DNA of 58,083 nucleotides, from the NCBI GenBank assembly GCA_023436395.1, contig JAEZJJ010000051.1, positions 1-58,083 of the forward strand, read 5' to 3'. The notes beneath the pieces are model-generated. The model had not been told where the DNA came from and ran no database searches. It was given only the letters and a program-made list of their open reading frames with translations. This DNA is from Bacillota bacterium (lineage in GTDB: Bacteria > Bacillota > Clostridia > Lachnospirales > Cellulosilyticaceae). How positions within the stretch are numbered: the first letter of the stretch is position 1; each line of letters begins with the position of its first letter. Positions 34,915-44,482 of the stretch are shown here, in pieces. The translations under genes were made by a program, and so were the position numbers.

Positions 34915-35655
34915 TTAGTTAGTATATTCCATTTCTATCAATTCTTGTAATAGTCCTCTAACAGCCTCTTCCGCTCTTCTAGGTAATTGTTGCTGTTCAT
35001 CTTTATTCAAATACTTAGTTTCAATAATAGGTCCTATATTCATTTGAACTTTTGCTTTTTTCACTCTATTATGTTCCTCAAATACTTTATCAGTGTGACG
35101 AAATGCAATTGGTACTATAGGAACTCCTGTCTTAGTAGCCAATTTAAACGATCCCTCTTTAAAAGGCTTCATCTCATCTCCCATCGTTCTAGTCCCCTCC
35201 GGAAAGAGTATAATAGACTGTCCTGATTTTAATTCATTAATCCCCTTTAATATACATTCCAGTGATTGTCTTTTATCTTCTCTATCAATATATATACAAC
35301 CCAAAGCATCAAACCACTTATTAATAAGAGGCATCTTGGCCACTTCCTTTTTACCTATAAAGATACAAGGTTCCTTTATAGTATTTACAAGAAGAACTGT
35401 ATCAAAAATGCTGCTATGATTAGCTATATATAATGCTGGTCCCTTTTGGGGCAAATTTTCTATTCCTTTAATACTTACTTCCATATTTGCCCCTTTAATC
35501 ATATCATGGGTCAAACGTTGCATTAAACAATAAATTTTCTCTCTACTTGTTCTAACATCATGTTTTTCATTACCATAACCATATTCTTTACGTGCTTTTC
35601 TTCCAATGATATCCATTTTCACCATAGCACCAACAACTCTTGTACTCTCTAGCAT
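34915..35655 (-). CDS. plsC: 1-acyl-sn-glycerol-3-phosphate acyltransferase
   Basis: The 246-residue enzyme acylates lysophosphatidic acid to phosphatidic acid. The HX4D catalytic motif is NHSSIFD (about residues 79-85), with PLINKWFDALGCIYIDRED and the FPEGTRTMGDEMKPFKEG substrate-binding block. The N-terminal 60 residues are longer and more basic than in short PlsC proteins. AAGGAGG precedes the ATG. It may share a transcript with the downstream FapA-like gene. Confidence 0.92.
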   Translation of the reverse strand: MLESTRVVGAMVKMDIIGRKARKEYGYGNEKHDVRTSREKIYCLMQRLTHDMIKGANMEVSIKGIENLPQKGPALYIANHSSIFDTVLLVNTIKEPCIFIGKKEVAKMPLINKWFDALGCIYIDREDKRQSLECILKGINELKSGQSIILFPEGTRTMGDEMKPFKEGSFKLATKTGVPIVPIAFRHTDKVFEEHNRVKKAKVQMNIGPIIETKYLNKDEQQQLPRRAEEAVRGLLQELIEMEYTN

Positions 35656-35783
35656 ACTTTCCTCCTTAATTCTTATTATCTAGCAAACAACATCATTTTT
35701 ACTTAAAGGTTCATGACATTACATCTCTAAATAAAGTTTTGCATAGTTTATAAAGTCTTGAGACACTATATAAACTATACATA

Positions 35784-37232
35784 TTATTTATAGTTTTCTA
35801 GCATTTTTTCTTTTAAGGTATAAAGTTTATCTGATAGTACTACTTGCATAATTTGAGGATTCACAAGGCGTTTATACTCTTCCCATAATGTATCTAATTC
35901 TTTTTTAGCATAAGCTTTAATCTCCATAACACTAGGCGTCTCATATACCTTCTTCCCTTTCTTAAATACAGGAACCAGAAGTTCTCTTAAAACATAAGTG
36001 CTTGCTTTTAACTTAATTTTCTTCCATCTTGCATTAGCTGCATATAATATAAGTTCTTTATCTTCATCAAATTCTTCAGCCTCTAAGGCAATAATATCTG
36101 CAATAATTTTATGAGTTGACTTATCATAAACTCTAACGATCTTTTTAATGCCAGGATTAGTCACCTTCTCTGGATTATCAGAAATTTTGATTTTGGGAAT
36201 TTCTTCTCCATTTTTATGAAGCTCAGCCGCTAGCTTATAGATGCCTCCAAATGATGGGCAATCAGAAGAAGTAATCATATTCGTACCTACGCCCCATAAA
36301 GTAATCTTAGCCCCTTGTCTTTTAAGGTCTGCAATAAGCATCTCATCAAGATCACATGAAGCACTAATAATAGCATCTTGATATCCCGCTGCATCTAGCA
36401 TTGTTCTAGCTTTTTTAGAAAGATAAGCAAGGTCACCACTATCTAATCTAATACCATAGCATGTCATGGGTAAACCCGCTTCCTTCATCTCATCAAATAC
36501 CTTGATAGCGTTTGGTACCCCTGATTCTAATGTATCATAGGTATCTACAAGTAAAATACACTTTTCCGGAAAAAGTTTTGCATAGGCTCTAAAAGCTTCA
36601 ATTTCCTCATCAAAACTCATTACCCAACTATGTGCATGTGTTCCCGAAACAGGTACATTAAACAGTTGTCCTGTAAGAACATTAGAAGTGCCTGTACACC
36701 CCCCAATCATAGCAGCTCTTGCACCATAGATTCCTGCATCAGGTCCTTGTGCCCTACGAAGACCAAATTCTAAAACTGGGTCTCCTTCTGCAGCTCTCAC
36801 TACCCTGGCTGCCTTAGTAGCGATAAGACTTTGGTGATTAATAATATTTAAAAGTGCTGTCTCTACAAATTGAGCCTCAAAAATATGTGCTTTTACTCTA
36901 AGAAGAGGTTCCATAGGAAAGACAACTGTGCCTTCTGGAATGGCGTATATATCACCTGTAAACCTAAAATCTTTTAAATACTTCAAAAAATCTTTTTGAA
37001 ATAAATTAAGACTATCTAGATATGCAATATCTGCATCATTAAAACTTAGGTTTTCAATATATTCAATAGCCTGCTCTAGGCCTGCACAAATAGCATATCC
37101 ATTTTTAGATGGATTAGTTCTATAGAAGAGGTCAAATACTACCTCGTGATTATTAGTATCATTTTTATAGTAACCTTGCATCATAGTGAGCTGATATAAA
37201 TCAGTTAGCAAGGTTAAATTTCTCTTGTCCAT
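35784..37232 (-). CDS. pncB: nicotinate phosphoribosyltransferase
   Basis: The 482-residue enzyme makes nicotinate mononucleotide from nicotinate and PRPP in NAD salvage. Clear family blocks are LTDLYQLTMMQGYYKN at the N-terminus, FGLRRAQGPDAGIYGARAA, the catalytic region VSGTHAHSWVMSF, RLDSGDLAYLSKKAR and the substrate-site segment LWGVGTNMITS. Length fits the longer Firmicutes type. It is divergent from an EamA transporter. Confidence 0.95.
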   Translation of the reverse strand: MDKRNLTLLTDLYQLTMMQGYYKNDTNNHEVVFDLFYRTNPSKNGYAICAGLEQAIEYIENLSFNDADIAYLDSLNLFQKDFLKYLKDFRFTGDIYAIPEGTVVFPMEPLLRVKAHIFEAQFVETALLNIINHQSLIATKAARVVRAAEGDPVLEFGLRRAQGPDAGIYGARAAMIGGCTGTSNVLTGQLFNVPVSGTHAHSWVMSFDEEIEAFRAYAKLFPEKCILLVDTYDTLESGVPNAIKVFDEMKEAGLPMTCYGIRLDSGDLAYLSKKARTMLDAAGYQDAIISASCDLDEMLIADLKRQGAKITLWGVGTNMITSSDCPSFGGIYKLAAELHKNGEEIPKIKISDNPEKVTNPGIKKIVRVYDKSTHKIIADIIALEAEEFDEDKELILYAANARWKKIKLKASTYVLRELLVPVFKKGKKVYETPSVMEIKAYAKKELDTLWEEYKRLVNPQIMQVVLSDKLYTLKEKMLENYK

Positions 37233-37408
37233 TGTATAGTCTCCTATCTTTGACTTTCTAGTAGCATTTGCTTATAATACTATAATATACTTAAAGGCAA
37301 TCATTATGATGTGCTTTATTCTTTAGTAAGCTATATATCTATTATAACATAATTTCTGAATCGTATGGTTTATTTCGTATAATTTTATTATTTTTATAGG
37401 AGTTTATT

Positions 37409-38341
37409 ATGTTAAAAAACAAATCCCTTTCTCAATTGATTTGGGTAACTTCGCTTATAGCTATATTCTGCAATATCCTATGGGGAAGCGCCTTTCCTGC
37501 ACTTAAAATCGTTTATGCTGACATGGGTATTGCTAGTAACGATTTAGCTGGCACCATCACCTTCATTAGTATCCGCTTCTTTTTGGCTGGCTTAATATTA
37601 TTTATATTTGGTATTTTTACAAGTGCACCTCTTTTCAAGATTAACATAAGGCAAATACTTCTTATTACTATTTTAGGTGTATTTAATACAACATTGCAAT
37701 ATTTTTTCTTCAATATAGGTGTAAATAATACTCCTGGTATTAAGGCCTCTATTTTGGGGCAAGTTGGCATATTTTTCTCTGTTATACTAGCTCACTTCAT
37801 TTATAAAGATGATCGTTTAAATCTTAGAAAAGTCTTAGGTCTAACTTTAGGTTTATTAGGACTTATTCTCATTAATCTTAACAAAGAAAATGATGGGCTT
37901 TTAGAATTTACCCTATTAGGTGAAGGCTTTATGATACTTTCTGGCCTTGTAAGTGCTATCTCTATGTTTCTAGCCAAAAAAATAGGTAAAGAACTTCCCT
38001 CTGTAGTCTATACCTCCTGGCAAATGCTTATAGGCTCTGCTCTCCTCTTTCTAGTAGGTCACTTCATGGGTGGTAATATACGTACCCTTCATTTTACACC
38101 TAAGAGCATAATTATTTTATTTTATCTTGCATTCCTATCTAGTGTTGCTTTTTGCCTGTGGTACTCTATTTTACAGTATAGAAAAATTGGTGAAATCTCT
38201 TTATATAAGTTTGTTGTTCCTGTTTCAGGAACGATACTAACTGCTTTATTTATTCCTACAGAACATCTTTTACCAATTCATATTCTAGCATTACTCCTTG
38301 TAGCCTTAGGGATTATCATTGTTAGTAAAAAGAAGGAATAA
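37409..38341 (+). CDS. EamA/DMT-family transporter
   Basis: A 310-residue membrane protein with ten predicted helices in two EamA repeats (about residues 10-155 and 165-305). Characteristic segments include LWGSAFPALKIVYAD near the start and FYLAFLSSVAFCLWYSILQYRKIGEISLYKFVVPVSG in parts near the end. This family exports amino acids, nucleosides or other metabolites; the substrate cannot be read from sequence. Good ribosome binding site (AGGAG). It has its own terminator. Confidence 0.9.
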   Translation: MLKNKSLSQLIWVTSLIAIFCNILWGSAFPALKIVYADMGIASNDLAGTITFISIRFFLAGLILFIFGIFTSAPLFKINIRQILLITILGVFNTTLQYFFFNIGVNNTPGIKASILGQVGIFFSVILAHFIYKDDRLNLRKVLGLTLGLLGLILINLNKENDGLLEFTLLGEGFMILSGLVSAISMFLAKKIGKELPSVVYTSWQMLIGSALLFLVGHFMGGNIRTLHFTPKSIIILFYLAFLSSVAFCLWYSILQYRKIGEISLYKFVVPVSGTILTALFIPTEHLLPIHILALLLVALGIIIVSKKKE

Positions 38342-38345
38342 TAAA

Positions 38346-38382
38346 ATACCTATGTAAGTCCTTTATGTCTATACATAGGTAT
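38346..38382. terminator. terminator after the EamA transporter
   Basis: Perfect 11-bp stem ATACCTATGTA/TACATAGGTAT with a 15-base loop, followed by CTTTACTTTTT on the plus strand. It also lies 10 bases past the convergent gene's stop and may serve both. Confidence 0.8.
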
Positions 38383-38391
38383 CTTTACTTT

Positions 38392-38901
38392 TTAATGTTT
38401 ACAGCAACATTGCTCTTCACAAAATAATATTTCCCCTCTAACCACCTCACCACCTATATTTATGCCTAATGTATTAATAGGTGCAGAGTATGCATAAAGC
38501 AGAGGACCTGTTCCTCTTGTACAAGCAAGTGGGCTCGCTTCTACAACCATCTCATAACAGCAAACTCCATCATCCGTTTTCATACCAAATACACATAAGC
38601 AACTATTATCGTTTCCCACAAAAAATTTAAGCTTATTCGAACTATACTTTTTACGTGAATCATAGTTAACTAAGTAAATTTCTCCCTCATATTTTCCTTG
38701 TACTTTATATATGCGAATTTTAAAATCCACTTGTTCTACTGTAGGGACTGCGGTAGTGCCACTACTTTGTACGCCTATACTTTCTAATGTACCATATCCT
38801 TTTACCACTTCTATGGGTCTTATAATCCTAGTACTTTCCTGCACTTCATCTCTGCTACAAGTACGTCTATTAGAAGAGTAGGTATTACTTTGACAACTCA
38901 T
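38392..38901 (-). CDS. cysteine-rich protein of unknown function
   Basis: About 169 residues from ATG 38901 (ATG 38907 is an alternative within the ribosome binding site spacing). No signal peptide or membrane segment. Cysteines are concentrated at the N-terminus (MSCQ, TCSRDE), the middle (SCLCVF, VCCYEM) and the very end (FCEEQCCCKH). The middle looks beta-rich (VDFKIRIYKVQGKYEGEIYLVNYDS). The pattern recalls spore-coat or other cross-linked surface proteins, but I do not recognise a family and this is inference. Gene stands alone upstream of the ileS leader, on the opposite strand. Confidence 0.65.
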   Translation of the reverse strand: MSCQSNTYSSNRRTCSRDEVQESTRIIRPIEVVKGYGTLESIGVQSSGTTAVPTVEQVDFKIRIYKVQGKYEGEIYLVNYDSRKKYSSNKLKFFVGNDNSCLCVFGMKTDDGVCCYEMVVEASPLACTRGTGPLLYAYSAPINTLGINIGGEVVRGEILFCEEQCCCKH

Positions 38902-39008
38902 AATCATTTCCTCATTTCAATATGACTCACTATATTATATGTCGACATTTGTAATTAGTTTACAGCACAACTTGATATCTCCATTTGAATTGAAATTTCA
39001 ATTTCACC

Positions 39009-39037
39009 TTTACAAACTTTCTTTTTAAATTTATAAT
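39009..39037 (+). promoter_or_regulatory. sigma-A promoter of the ileS T-box transcript
   Basis: TTTACA (39009-39014) and TATAAT (39032-39037) with exact 17-base spacing, immediately upstream of the T-box leader. Confidence 0.75.
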
Positions 39038-39059
39038 ATTACTATTAATTTTTATATGA

Positions 39060-39342
39060 AATAAACACAATGAAAAGGACAAGTACTATTTTTGAAGCGT
39101 CTTAGCGAGTGGGGTTGGTGAAAGCCCATACGATAGAAAATAGGAAAAATCACCTTGGAGTGGCAGACTGAAACATGATAGTAACCTTTTTCTATTATAA
39201 AGTAGGCTCTGACGGTTTCCTACCGTTACCGTAAGGAAAGGTATAACGAGCGGCCTTAGTATAACTTAGGCAAATCAGGTGGTACCGCGGAAGATGACTT
39301 ATAGCGCTCTTTCGTCCTGTTGATGGATGGGGCGCTTTTTTG
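39060..39342 (+). ncRNA. T-box leader of ileS
   Basis: The leader holds the diagnostic T-box bulge sequence AGGTGGTACCGCGG (39277-39290) that pairs with the uncharged tRNA 3' end. It is followed by a terminator (39302-39342: AGCGC...GTCC / GGAT...GGCGCT, then TTTTTT). Upstream, the stem I region includes AGCGAGTGGGGTTGGTGAAAGCCC-like distal loop elements and an ATC (39149-39151) in a position suitable for an isoleucine specifier. Low charged tRNA-Ile should favour the antiterminator and ileS expression. The specifier assignment is tentative. Confidence 0.93.
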
Positions 39343-39399
39343 ATGCCTTAAATCCAAAGCTTTTATTATATATTGATACATTTTATTAGGAGGATGACT

Positions 39400-42300
39400 A
39401 TGTACAAAAAAGTTGATACTACCCTTAACTTTGTAGACAGAGAACTTGAAGTCTTAGAGTTTTGGAAACAACACAATGTATTCGAAGAATCAATCAAATC
39501 TAGAGAAGGTGGCCCTGTATTTACATTTTATGATGGCCCTCCAACTGCTAATGGTAAACCTCACATTGGCCATATCTTAACTCGTACTATGAAAGATATT
39601 ATGCCACGTTATAAAACTATGAAAGGTTATAAGGTACTTCGTAAAGCTGGTTGGGATACTCATGGTCTTCCAGTAGAGCTTGAAGTAGAGAAGTTACTAG
39701 GTATTAGTGGTAAACCACAAATTGAAGATTATGGTATTGAGCCTTTCATTGAAAAATGTAAAGAAAGTGTTTGGAAATACCAAAGTGAATGGGAAAAGAT
39801 GTCTGACCGTGTAGGTTACTGGGTAGACATGGAAAACCCATATGTAACTTATGACAATAATTATATTGAATCTGTATGGTGGTCTCTTCGCCAAATTTGG
39901 GATAAAGACCTTATTTACAAAGGTCACAAGATTGTACCTTACTGCCCACGTTGTGGAACATCCCTTTCTTCACACGAAGTTGCTCAAGGTTATAAAGATA
40001 TTAAGGATCAAACTGCTACATGTAAATTTAAAGTAAAAGGCGAAGATAATACTTATCTTTTAGCTTGGACAACAACACCGTGGACACTTCCATCAAACGT
40101 CGGACTATGTGTAAATCCTGAACACACTTATGTAAAAGCAACTTTAGATGGAGTAACTTACATCTTAGCCGAAGCATTAGTAGAAGCTGTTCTTGGCACA
40201 GAAGGAGTAGAAATCGTTTCAAAATTTGCTGGCAAGGAATTATGCGGCATCGAATATGAACCACTCTTTACTTCTGCAAAATTAGATAAAAAAGCTTTCT
40301 TCGTAGTAGCTGATAACTATGTAACACTTACAGATGGTACAGGTATTGTACACATTGCTCCTGCGTTTGGTGAAGATGATGCGAGAGTAGGCCGTGCAAA
40401 TGGGCTTCCATTTGTTCAACTTGTTAATGAACAAGGTTACTTTACAGAAGAGTTCATTAATGATTTCCCACAATTAAAAGATGTGTTTGTTAAAAATACT
40501 GACCCAGAAATCCTTAAATATTTAAAAGCACAAGATACTTTATTTAAAGCAATTCCTCATACACACAGCTATCCACATTGTTGGAGATGTGATACACCAC
40601 TTCTTTATTATGCAACAGATACATGGTTCATTGAAATGACTAAAGTACGTGACCGTCTTGTTGCTAATAACAAAACAGTAAACTGGATGCCAGAATCAAT
40701 TGGCGAAGGTCGTTTTGGTAACTTCCTTGAAGGTGTTATTGACTGGGGTCTTTCTCGTTCAAGATACTGGGGTACACCACTTCCAATTTGGGAATGTAAA
40801 TGTGGACATAAACATCTTATCGGAAGCATTGAAGAACTTAAAGCAATGAGTTCAGATTGCCCAGATAACATTGAGCTTCATAAACCTTATATCGATAACG
40901 TACACCTTAACTGTCCAAAATGTAATGGACAAATGAAACGTGTATCTGATGTTATTGACTGTTGGTATGATAGTGGTTCAATGCCATTTGCACAACTTCA
41001 CTATCCATTTGAAAACAAAGAAGTATTTGAAGAAAACTTCCCAGCTGACTTTATCTCAGAAGCTGTTGATCAAACTCGTGGATGGTTCTACACATTAATG
41101 GCAATCTCTACCCTTATCTTTGATAAAGCACCATACAAAAATGTTATTGTTCTTGGACACGTTGGCGACAAAGATGGTGTCAAGATGAGTAAGCATAAAG
41201 GTAATGTAGTAGATCCTTGGTCAGTACTTGATGTACAAGGTGCTGATGCTGTTCGTTGGTACTTCTACTCTGCTTCTGCACCATGGCTTCCAAGTAGATT
41301 CGCTGGTGAAAACGTAAGCGAGTCACAACGTAAATTTATGGGTACTTTCTGGAACACTTATGCATTCTATGTACTCTATGCTAATATTGATAACTTTGAT
41401 CCAACGAAGTATGAGCTTAAATACGATACTTTAAATATGATGGATAAATGGATTCTTTCAAGACTTCACACACTTGTTAAAAATGTAGATGAGCATCTTG
41501 AAAACTATCGTATCTTTGAAGCCTCTCGTGAAATGCAAGACTTCATTGATGATGTATCTAACTGGTATGTTCGTCGTTCACGTGAACGTTTCTGGCAAAG
41601 TGATATGCCACAAGATAAGATTAATGCATACAAGACACTTCATACAGTACTTGTTACACTTGCTGAAATCTCTGCACCATTTATTCCATTTATGGCAGAA
41701 CAGATTTATCAAAACCTCGTTAAATCTGTAGATGAAACTGCTCCACTTAGTGTTCATTTATGTGATTTCCCAACATTTGATGAATCTATGATTGACAAAA
41801 ACCTTGAGAAACATATGAATGAAGTACTTGATATTGTCGTTCTTGGACGTAGCTGTCGTAATGAAAGTAATATCAAAAACCGTCAACCAATTGGAACAAT
41901 GTATGTAGGCGCAACAGAAGTTCTTCCACAAGAATTTATCTCAATTGTTGCAGAAGAATTAAATGTTAAACATGTAGAATTCACTACTGAAGCAGCTGAA
42001 TTTATTTCATATAACTTTAAACCACAAATGCGTACATTAGGGCCAAAATATGGTAAAATGCTTAACGCAATCAGAACTGCTTTAACAGAATTAGACGGAA
42101 CAGCTGCTATGGCACAGCTTAATACAAATGGCATTCTTAAATTAACAATTGAAGGTCAAGACATTGAGCTTACTAAAGATGATCTTCTTATCAGTACAGC
42201 TCAAAAAGAAGGTTATGTGGCTGCTACAGATAATGGCTATACAGTTGTTATCGATACTAATCTTACAGAAGAACTTCTTGAAGAAGGGTTTGTACGTGAA

Positions 42301-42531
42301 ATCATCTCTAAAATTCAAACAATGAGAAAAGAAGCTGACTTTGAAGTTCAAGATCATATTGAAGTAGCCTATACAGGCAATGAAAAAGTAGCTACTATTA
42401 TGGCTAAAAATGCTAACTATATTGCTTCTGAAGTACTTGCTAATAGTGTAACTTCAGGCTCTGTAGAGGGCTATACAAAAGACTGGAAAATTAATGGAGA
42501 AGAAGTCACTTTCTCTGTTAAAAAAGCTTAA
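39400..42531 (+). CDS. ileS: isoleucyl-tRNA synthetase (long, IleS2-like type)
   Basis: The 1043-residue enzyme charges tRNA-Ile. The class I signatures are PHIGH (in NGKPHIGHIL, about residue 50) and KMSKH (in GVKMSKHKGN, about residue 600). The editing domain lies between (WTTTPWTLPSNVGL). The length and KMSKHKGN context fit the eukaryote-like IleS2 type rather than the about 920-residue B. subtilis type; IleS2 enzymes are known for low mupirocin sensitivity, though that is not shown here. I chose ATG 39400, 6 bases after AGGAGG; ATG 39394 is too close and the frame's earlier start at 39373 has no ribosome binding site. Confidence 0.97.
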   Translation: MYKKVDTTLNFVDRELEVLEFWKQHNVFEESIKSREGGPVFTFYDGPPTANGKPHIGHILTRTMKDIMPRYKTMKGYKVLRKAGWDTHGLPVELEVEKLLGISGKPQIEDYGIEPFIEKCKESVWKYQSEWEKMSDRVGYWVDMENPYVTYDNNYIESVWWSLRQIWDKDLIYKGHKIVPYCPRCGTSLSSHEVAQGYKDIKDQTATCKFKVKGEDNTYLLAWTTTPWTLPSNVGLCVNPEHTYVKATLDGVTYILAEALVEAVLGTEGVEIVSKFAGKELCGIEYEPLFTSAKLDKKAFFVVADNYVTLTDGTGIVHIAPAFGEDDARVGRANGLPFVQLVNEQGYFTEEFINDFPQLKDVFVKNTDPEILKYLKAQDTLFKAIPHTHSYPHCWRCDTPLLYYATDTWFIEMTKVRDRLVANNKTVNWMPESIGEGRFGNFLEGVIDWGLSRSRYWGTPLPIWECKCGHKHLIGSIEELKAMSSDCPDNIELHKPYIDNVHLNCPKCNGQMKRVSDVIDCWYDSGSMPFAQLHYPFENKEVFEENFPADFISEAVDQTRGWFYTLMAISTLIFDKAPYKNVIVLGHVGDKDGVKMSKHKGNVVDPWSVLDVQGADAVRWYFYSASAPWLPSRFAGENVSESQRKFMGTFWNTYAFYVLYANIDNFDPTKYELKYDTLNMMDKWILSRLHTLVKNVDEHLENYRIFEASREMQDFIDDVSNWYVRRSRERFWQSDMPQDKINAYKTLHTVLVTLAEISAPFIPFMAEQIYQNLVKSVDETAPLSVHLCDFPTFDESMIDKNLEKHMNEVLDIVVLGRSCRNESNIKNRQPIGTMYVGATEVLPQEFISIVAEELNVKHVEFTTEAAEFISYNFKPQMRTLGPKYGKMLNAIRTALTELDGTAAMAQLNTNGILKLTIEGQDIELTKDDLLISTAQKEGYVAATDNGYTVVIDTNLTEELLEEGFVREIISKIQTMRKEADFEVQDHIEVAYTGNEKVATIMAKNANYIASEVLANSVTSGSVEGYTKDWKINGEEVTFSVKKA

Positions 42532-42545
42532 TAAATCAATAATCT

Positions 42546-42596
42546 AAAAATAAAGGAAGTATTTTGTCATATAAACAAAGTACTTCCTTTATTTTT
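42546..42596 (+). terminator. terminator after ileS
   Basis: Arms AAAAATAAAGGAAGTA and TACTTCCTTTATTTTT around a 19-base partly paired loop, with a T-rich tail. It starts 14 bases past the ileS stop. Confidence 0.85.
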
Positions 42597-42727
42597 TATT
42601 TTTTCAACATAATATTAACTGTTTTTCATATTTTCTTTATTTTTCATCATTATAAATATATACATACTATGCCATTTATAGTATTATATTTAAAAAACTT
42701 ATTTTAATCTTCAGAAAGGAAATTTCT

Positions 42728-44419
42728 ATGCGACTAAGAATTCGTGGAAAGATTTACAGTATTATTATCCCAGCTTTTATATTATTAGATGTTCTTCTAA
42801 CTATAGTTGCACTTCTTGTTGCTAACTATTATATAGATAGTAATATACATAATAATATGGCCACAAATATCAATTATTATAATGATATGATTAATGTAAT
42901 GCATGAAGGAGACTATTATACTGATGGTCAAACACTCTATAAGGGAAATGATGATCTAAAAGAAACTACATTACTCAACAAGCTCAAAAGCAGTACAAAT
43001 TTTGAATATACCTTGTTTCTCGGAGATGCACGTCTAATAACTACTATCGAAAGCAAAAACTCTTTAATAGGTACTAAAGCTGACACTACTGTTATTAACA
43101 AGGTATTAAATCAAGGCAACACAATTGAAGAAGAATTAACTATTGATAACCGTCCTTTTGCCACCCATTATGAGCCTATCAAGAATACTAATGGTGAGAT
43201 TATAGGAATGTTATTTGTTGGACAAGATATCTCACATCATTTAAATGAACTAAAAATAACAACAATTAAATGTATATTAATCGGATTTGCCATATGTGCT
43301 ATTGCACTCATCGCTACATCTTTAGTTATAAACTCCATTAGTAAGGCTATTAATAAAACTGTTCAGCAACTTAATCATCTAAGTGAAAAAGACTTTACTC
43401 TCTCTTTAGATTCTAATCTTTTAGCTCGATATGATGAAGTAGGTATGCTTTCACGAAGCATGAAAGTAATGCAAGATAATATGATTGACATTTTAACTGA
43501 GGTAACCCACCTTTCTAATACAGTAAATGAATCCTCTAGAGCACTTTCTACTAATGCCCATCATATGGCAATTCATTCTGAAAAAGTAGTTGCCTCATCC
43601 CAAGAAATTACCAGTAGTACAACAACCCAAGCTGAGGACTTAATTGATATTGATCAGTCAGTAGAAATGCTCTCAAATAGCTTAGCTAATGTTGTACATT
43701 CTATGAGTGATATTAATGATAACACTATAGAAATTGGTCATATATCAAATGCTAGTAAAATTGAGATGGAAAAGGTTACAGATTCTATACATATTTTTAA
43801 TAACAACTTCCAAAATTATACCCAAGAAATTCAAGGTTTTAAGCAACGTGTTAATAAAGTTAATCAGATTACAGAAGCCATTGAAAATATTGCCAAGCAA
43901 ACTAATCTCTTAGCTCTTAATGCTGCAATTGAAGCTGCACGTGCTGGTGAAGCTGGTAAAGGATTTTCTGTTGTTGCTGAAGAAATTCGTCTTCTTGCTG
44001 AACAAAGCCAAAATTCAGCACAAAACATTTCTAAAATCATTAATTCATTATCAGATGATACTACTAACTTAGCATCAGAAGCTATTACGATTACATCTTC
44101 GCTTAATGAACAAACTTCAAATATTGGACATAGTATAGATGTATTCCAAAGCATTGTGTCTGCTATTAATTCTATTATTCCATTAATTCAAAATGTCAAA
44201 GAAGAAACGTCTACAGTTAATACACAAAATTCTACTATTCGTAATAAAATCAATAATTCTTCTTGTATCGCCCAAAATATTTCCGCCTCTTGTGAGGAAG
44301 TTGCCTCTTCTACAGAAGAAATCAATGTCATTATCGAAGAATTAGAGCAAACTTCTGAGGAACTTGAACATATGATACAACAGCTTTCAAGCAAGATTAA
44401 TACTTTTAAATTAACTTAA
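42728..44419 (+). CDS. methyl-accepting chemotaxis protein, single-Cache type
   Basis: The 563-residue receptor has TM1 (about residues 10-34), an extracytoplasmic sensor of about 145 residues resembling a single Cache domain (FLGDARLITTIESKNSLIG, GEIIGMLFVGQD), TM2 (about 180-203), a HAMP domain (204-257) and a cytoplasmic signalling coiled coil. The tip is NLLALNAAIEAARAGEAGKG with FSVVAEEIRLLAEQ (about residues 395-432), which binds CheA/CheW. Single-Cache sensors typically bind small organic acids; the ligand here is unknown. AGAAAGGAAAT ribosome binding site. It converges on the operon containing a second receptor. Confidence 0.93.
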   Translation: MRLRIRGKIYSIIIPAFILLDVLLTIVALLVANYYIDSNIHNNMATNINYYNDMINVMHEGDYYTDGQTLYKGNDDLKETTLLNKLKSSTNFEYTLFLGDARLITTIESKNSLIGTKADTTVINKVLNQGNTIEEELTIDNRPFATHYEPIKNTNGEIIGMLFVGQDISHHLNELKITTIKCILIGFAICAIALIATSLVINSISKAINKTVQQLNHLSEKDFTLSLDSNLLARYDEVGMLSRSMKVMQDNMIDILTEVTHLSNTVNESSRALSTNAHHMAIHSEKVVASSQEITSSTTTQAEDLIDIDQSVEMLSNSLANVVHSMSDINDNTIEIGHISNASKIEMEKVTDSIHIFNNNFQNYTQEIQGFKQRVNKVNQITEAIENIAKQTNLLALNAAIEAARAGEAGKGFSVVAEEIRLLAEQSQNSAQNISKIINSLSDDTTNLASEAITITSSLNEQTSNIGHSIDVFQSIVSAINSIIPLIQNVKEETSTVNTQNSTIRNKINNSSCIAQNISASCEEVASSTEEINVIIEELEQTSEELEHMIQQLSSKINTFKLT

Positions 44420-44473
44420 AAAGAAGTGAGTGTTACGAAACTATAAAAAATAGTTCATAGCACTCACTTCTTT
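44420..44473. terminator. shared terminator between two convergent chemoreceptor genes
   Basis: Arms AAAGAAGTGAGTG and CACTCACTTCTTT (perfect 13 bp) enclosing 28 bases with an inner ACTAT/ATAGT stem. T-run on the plus strand (TTTATTTTT) and A/T on the other. It lies at the plus-strand receptor's stop and 9 bases from the minus-strand receptor's stop. Confidence 0.85.
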
Positions 44474-44482
44474 ATTTTTACA

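Noticed and set aside
42597..42727. c-di-GMP riboswitch ahead of the Cache chemoreceptor
   Set aside because: The region is AT-rich and lacks the GEMM core elements.
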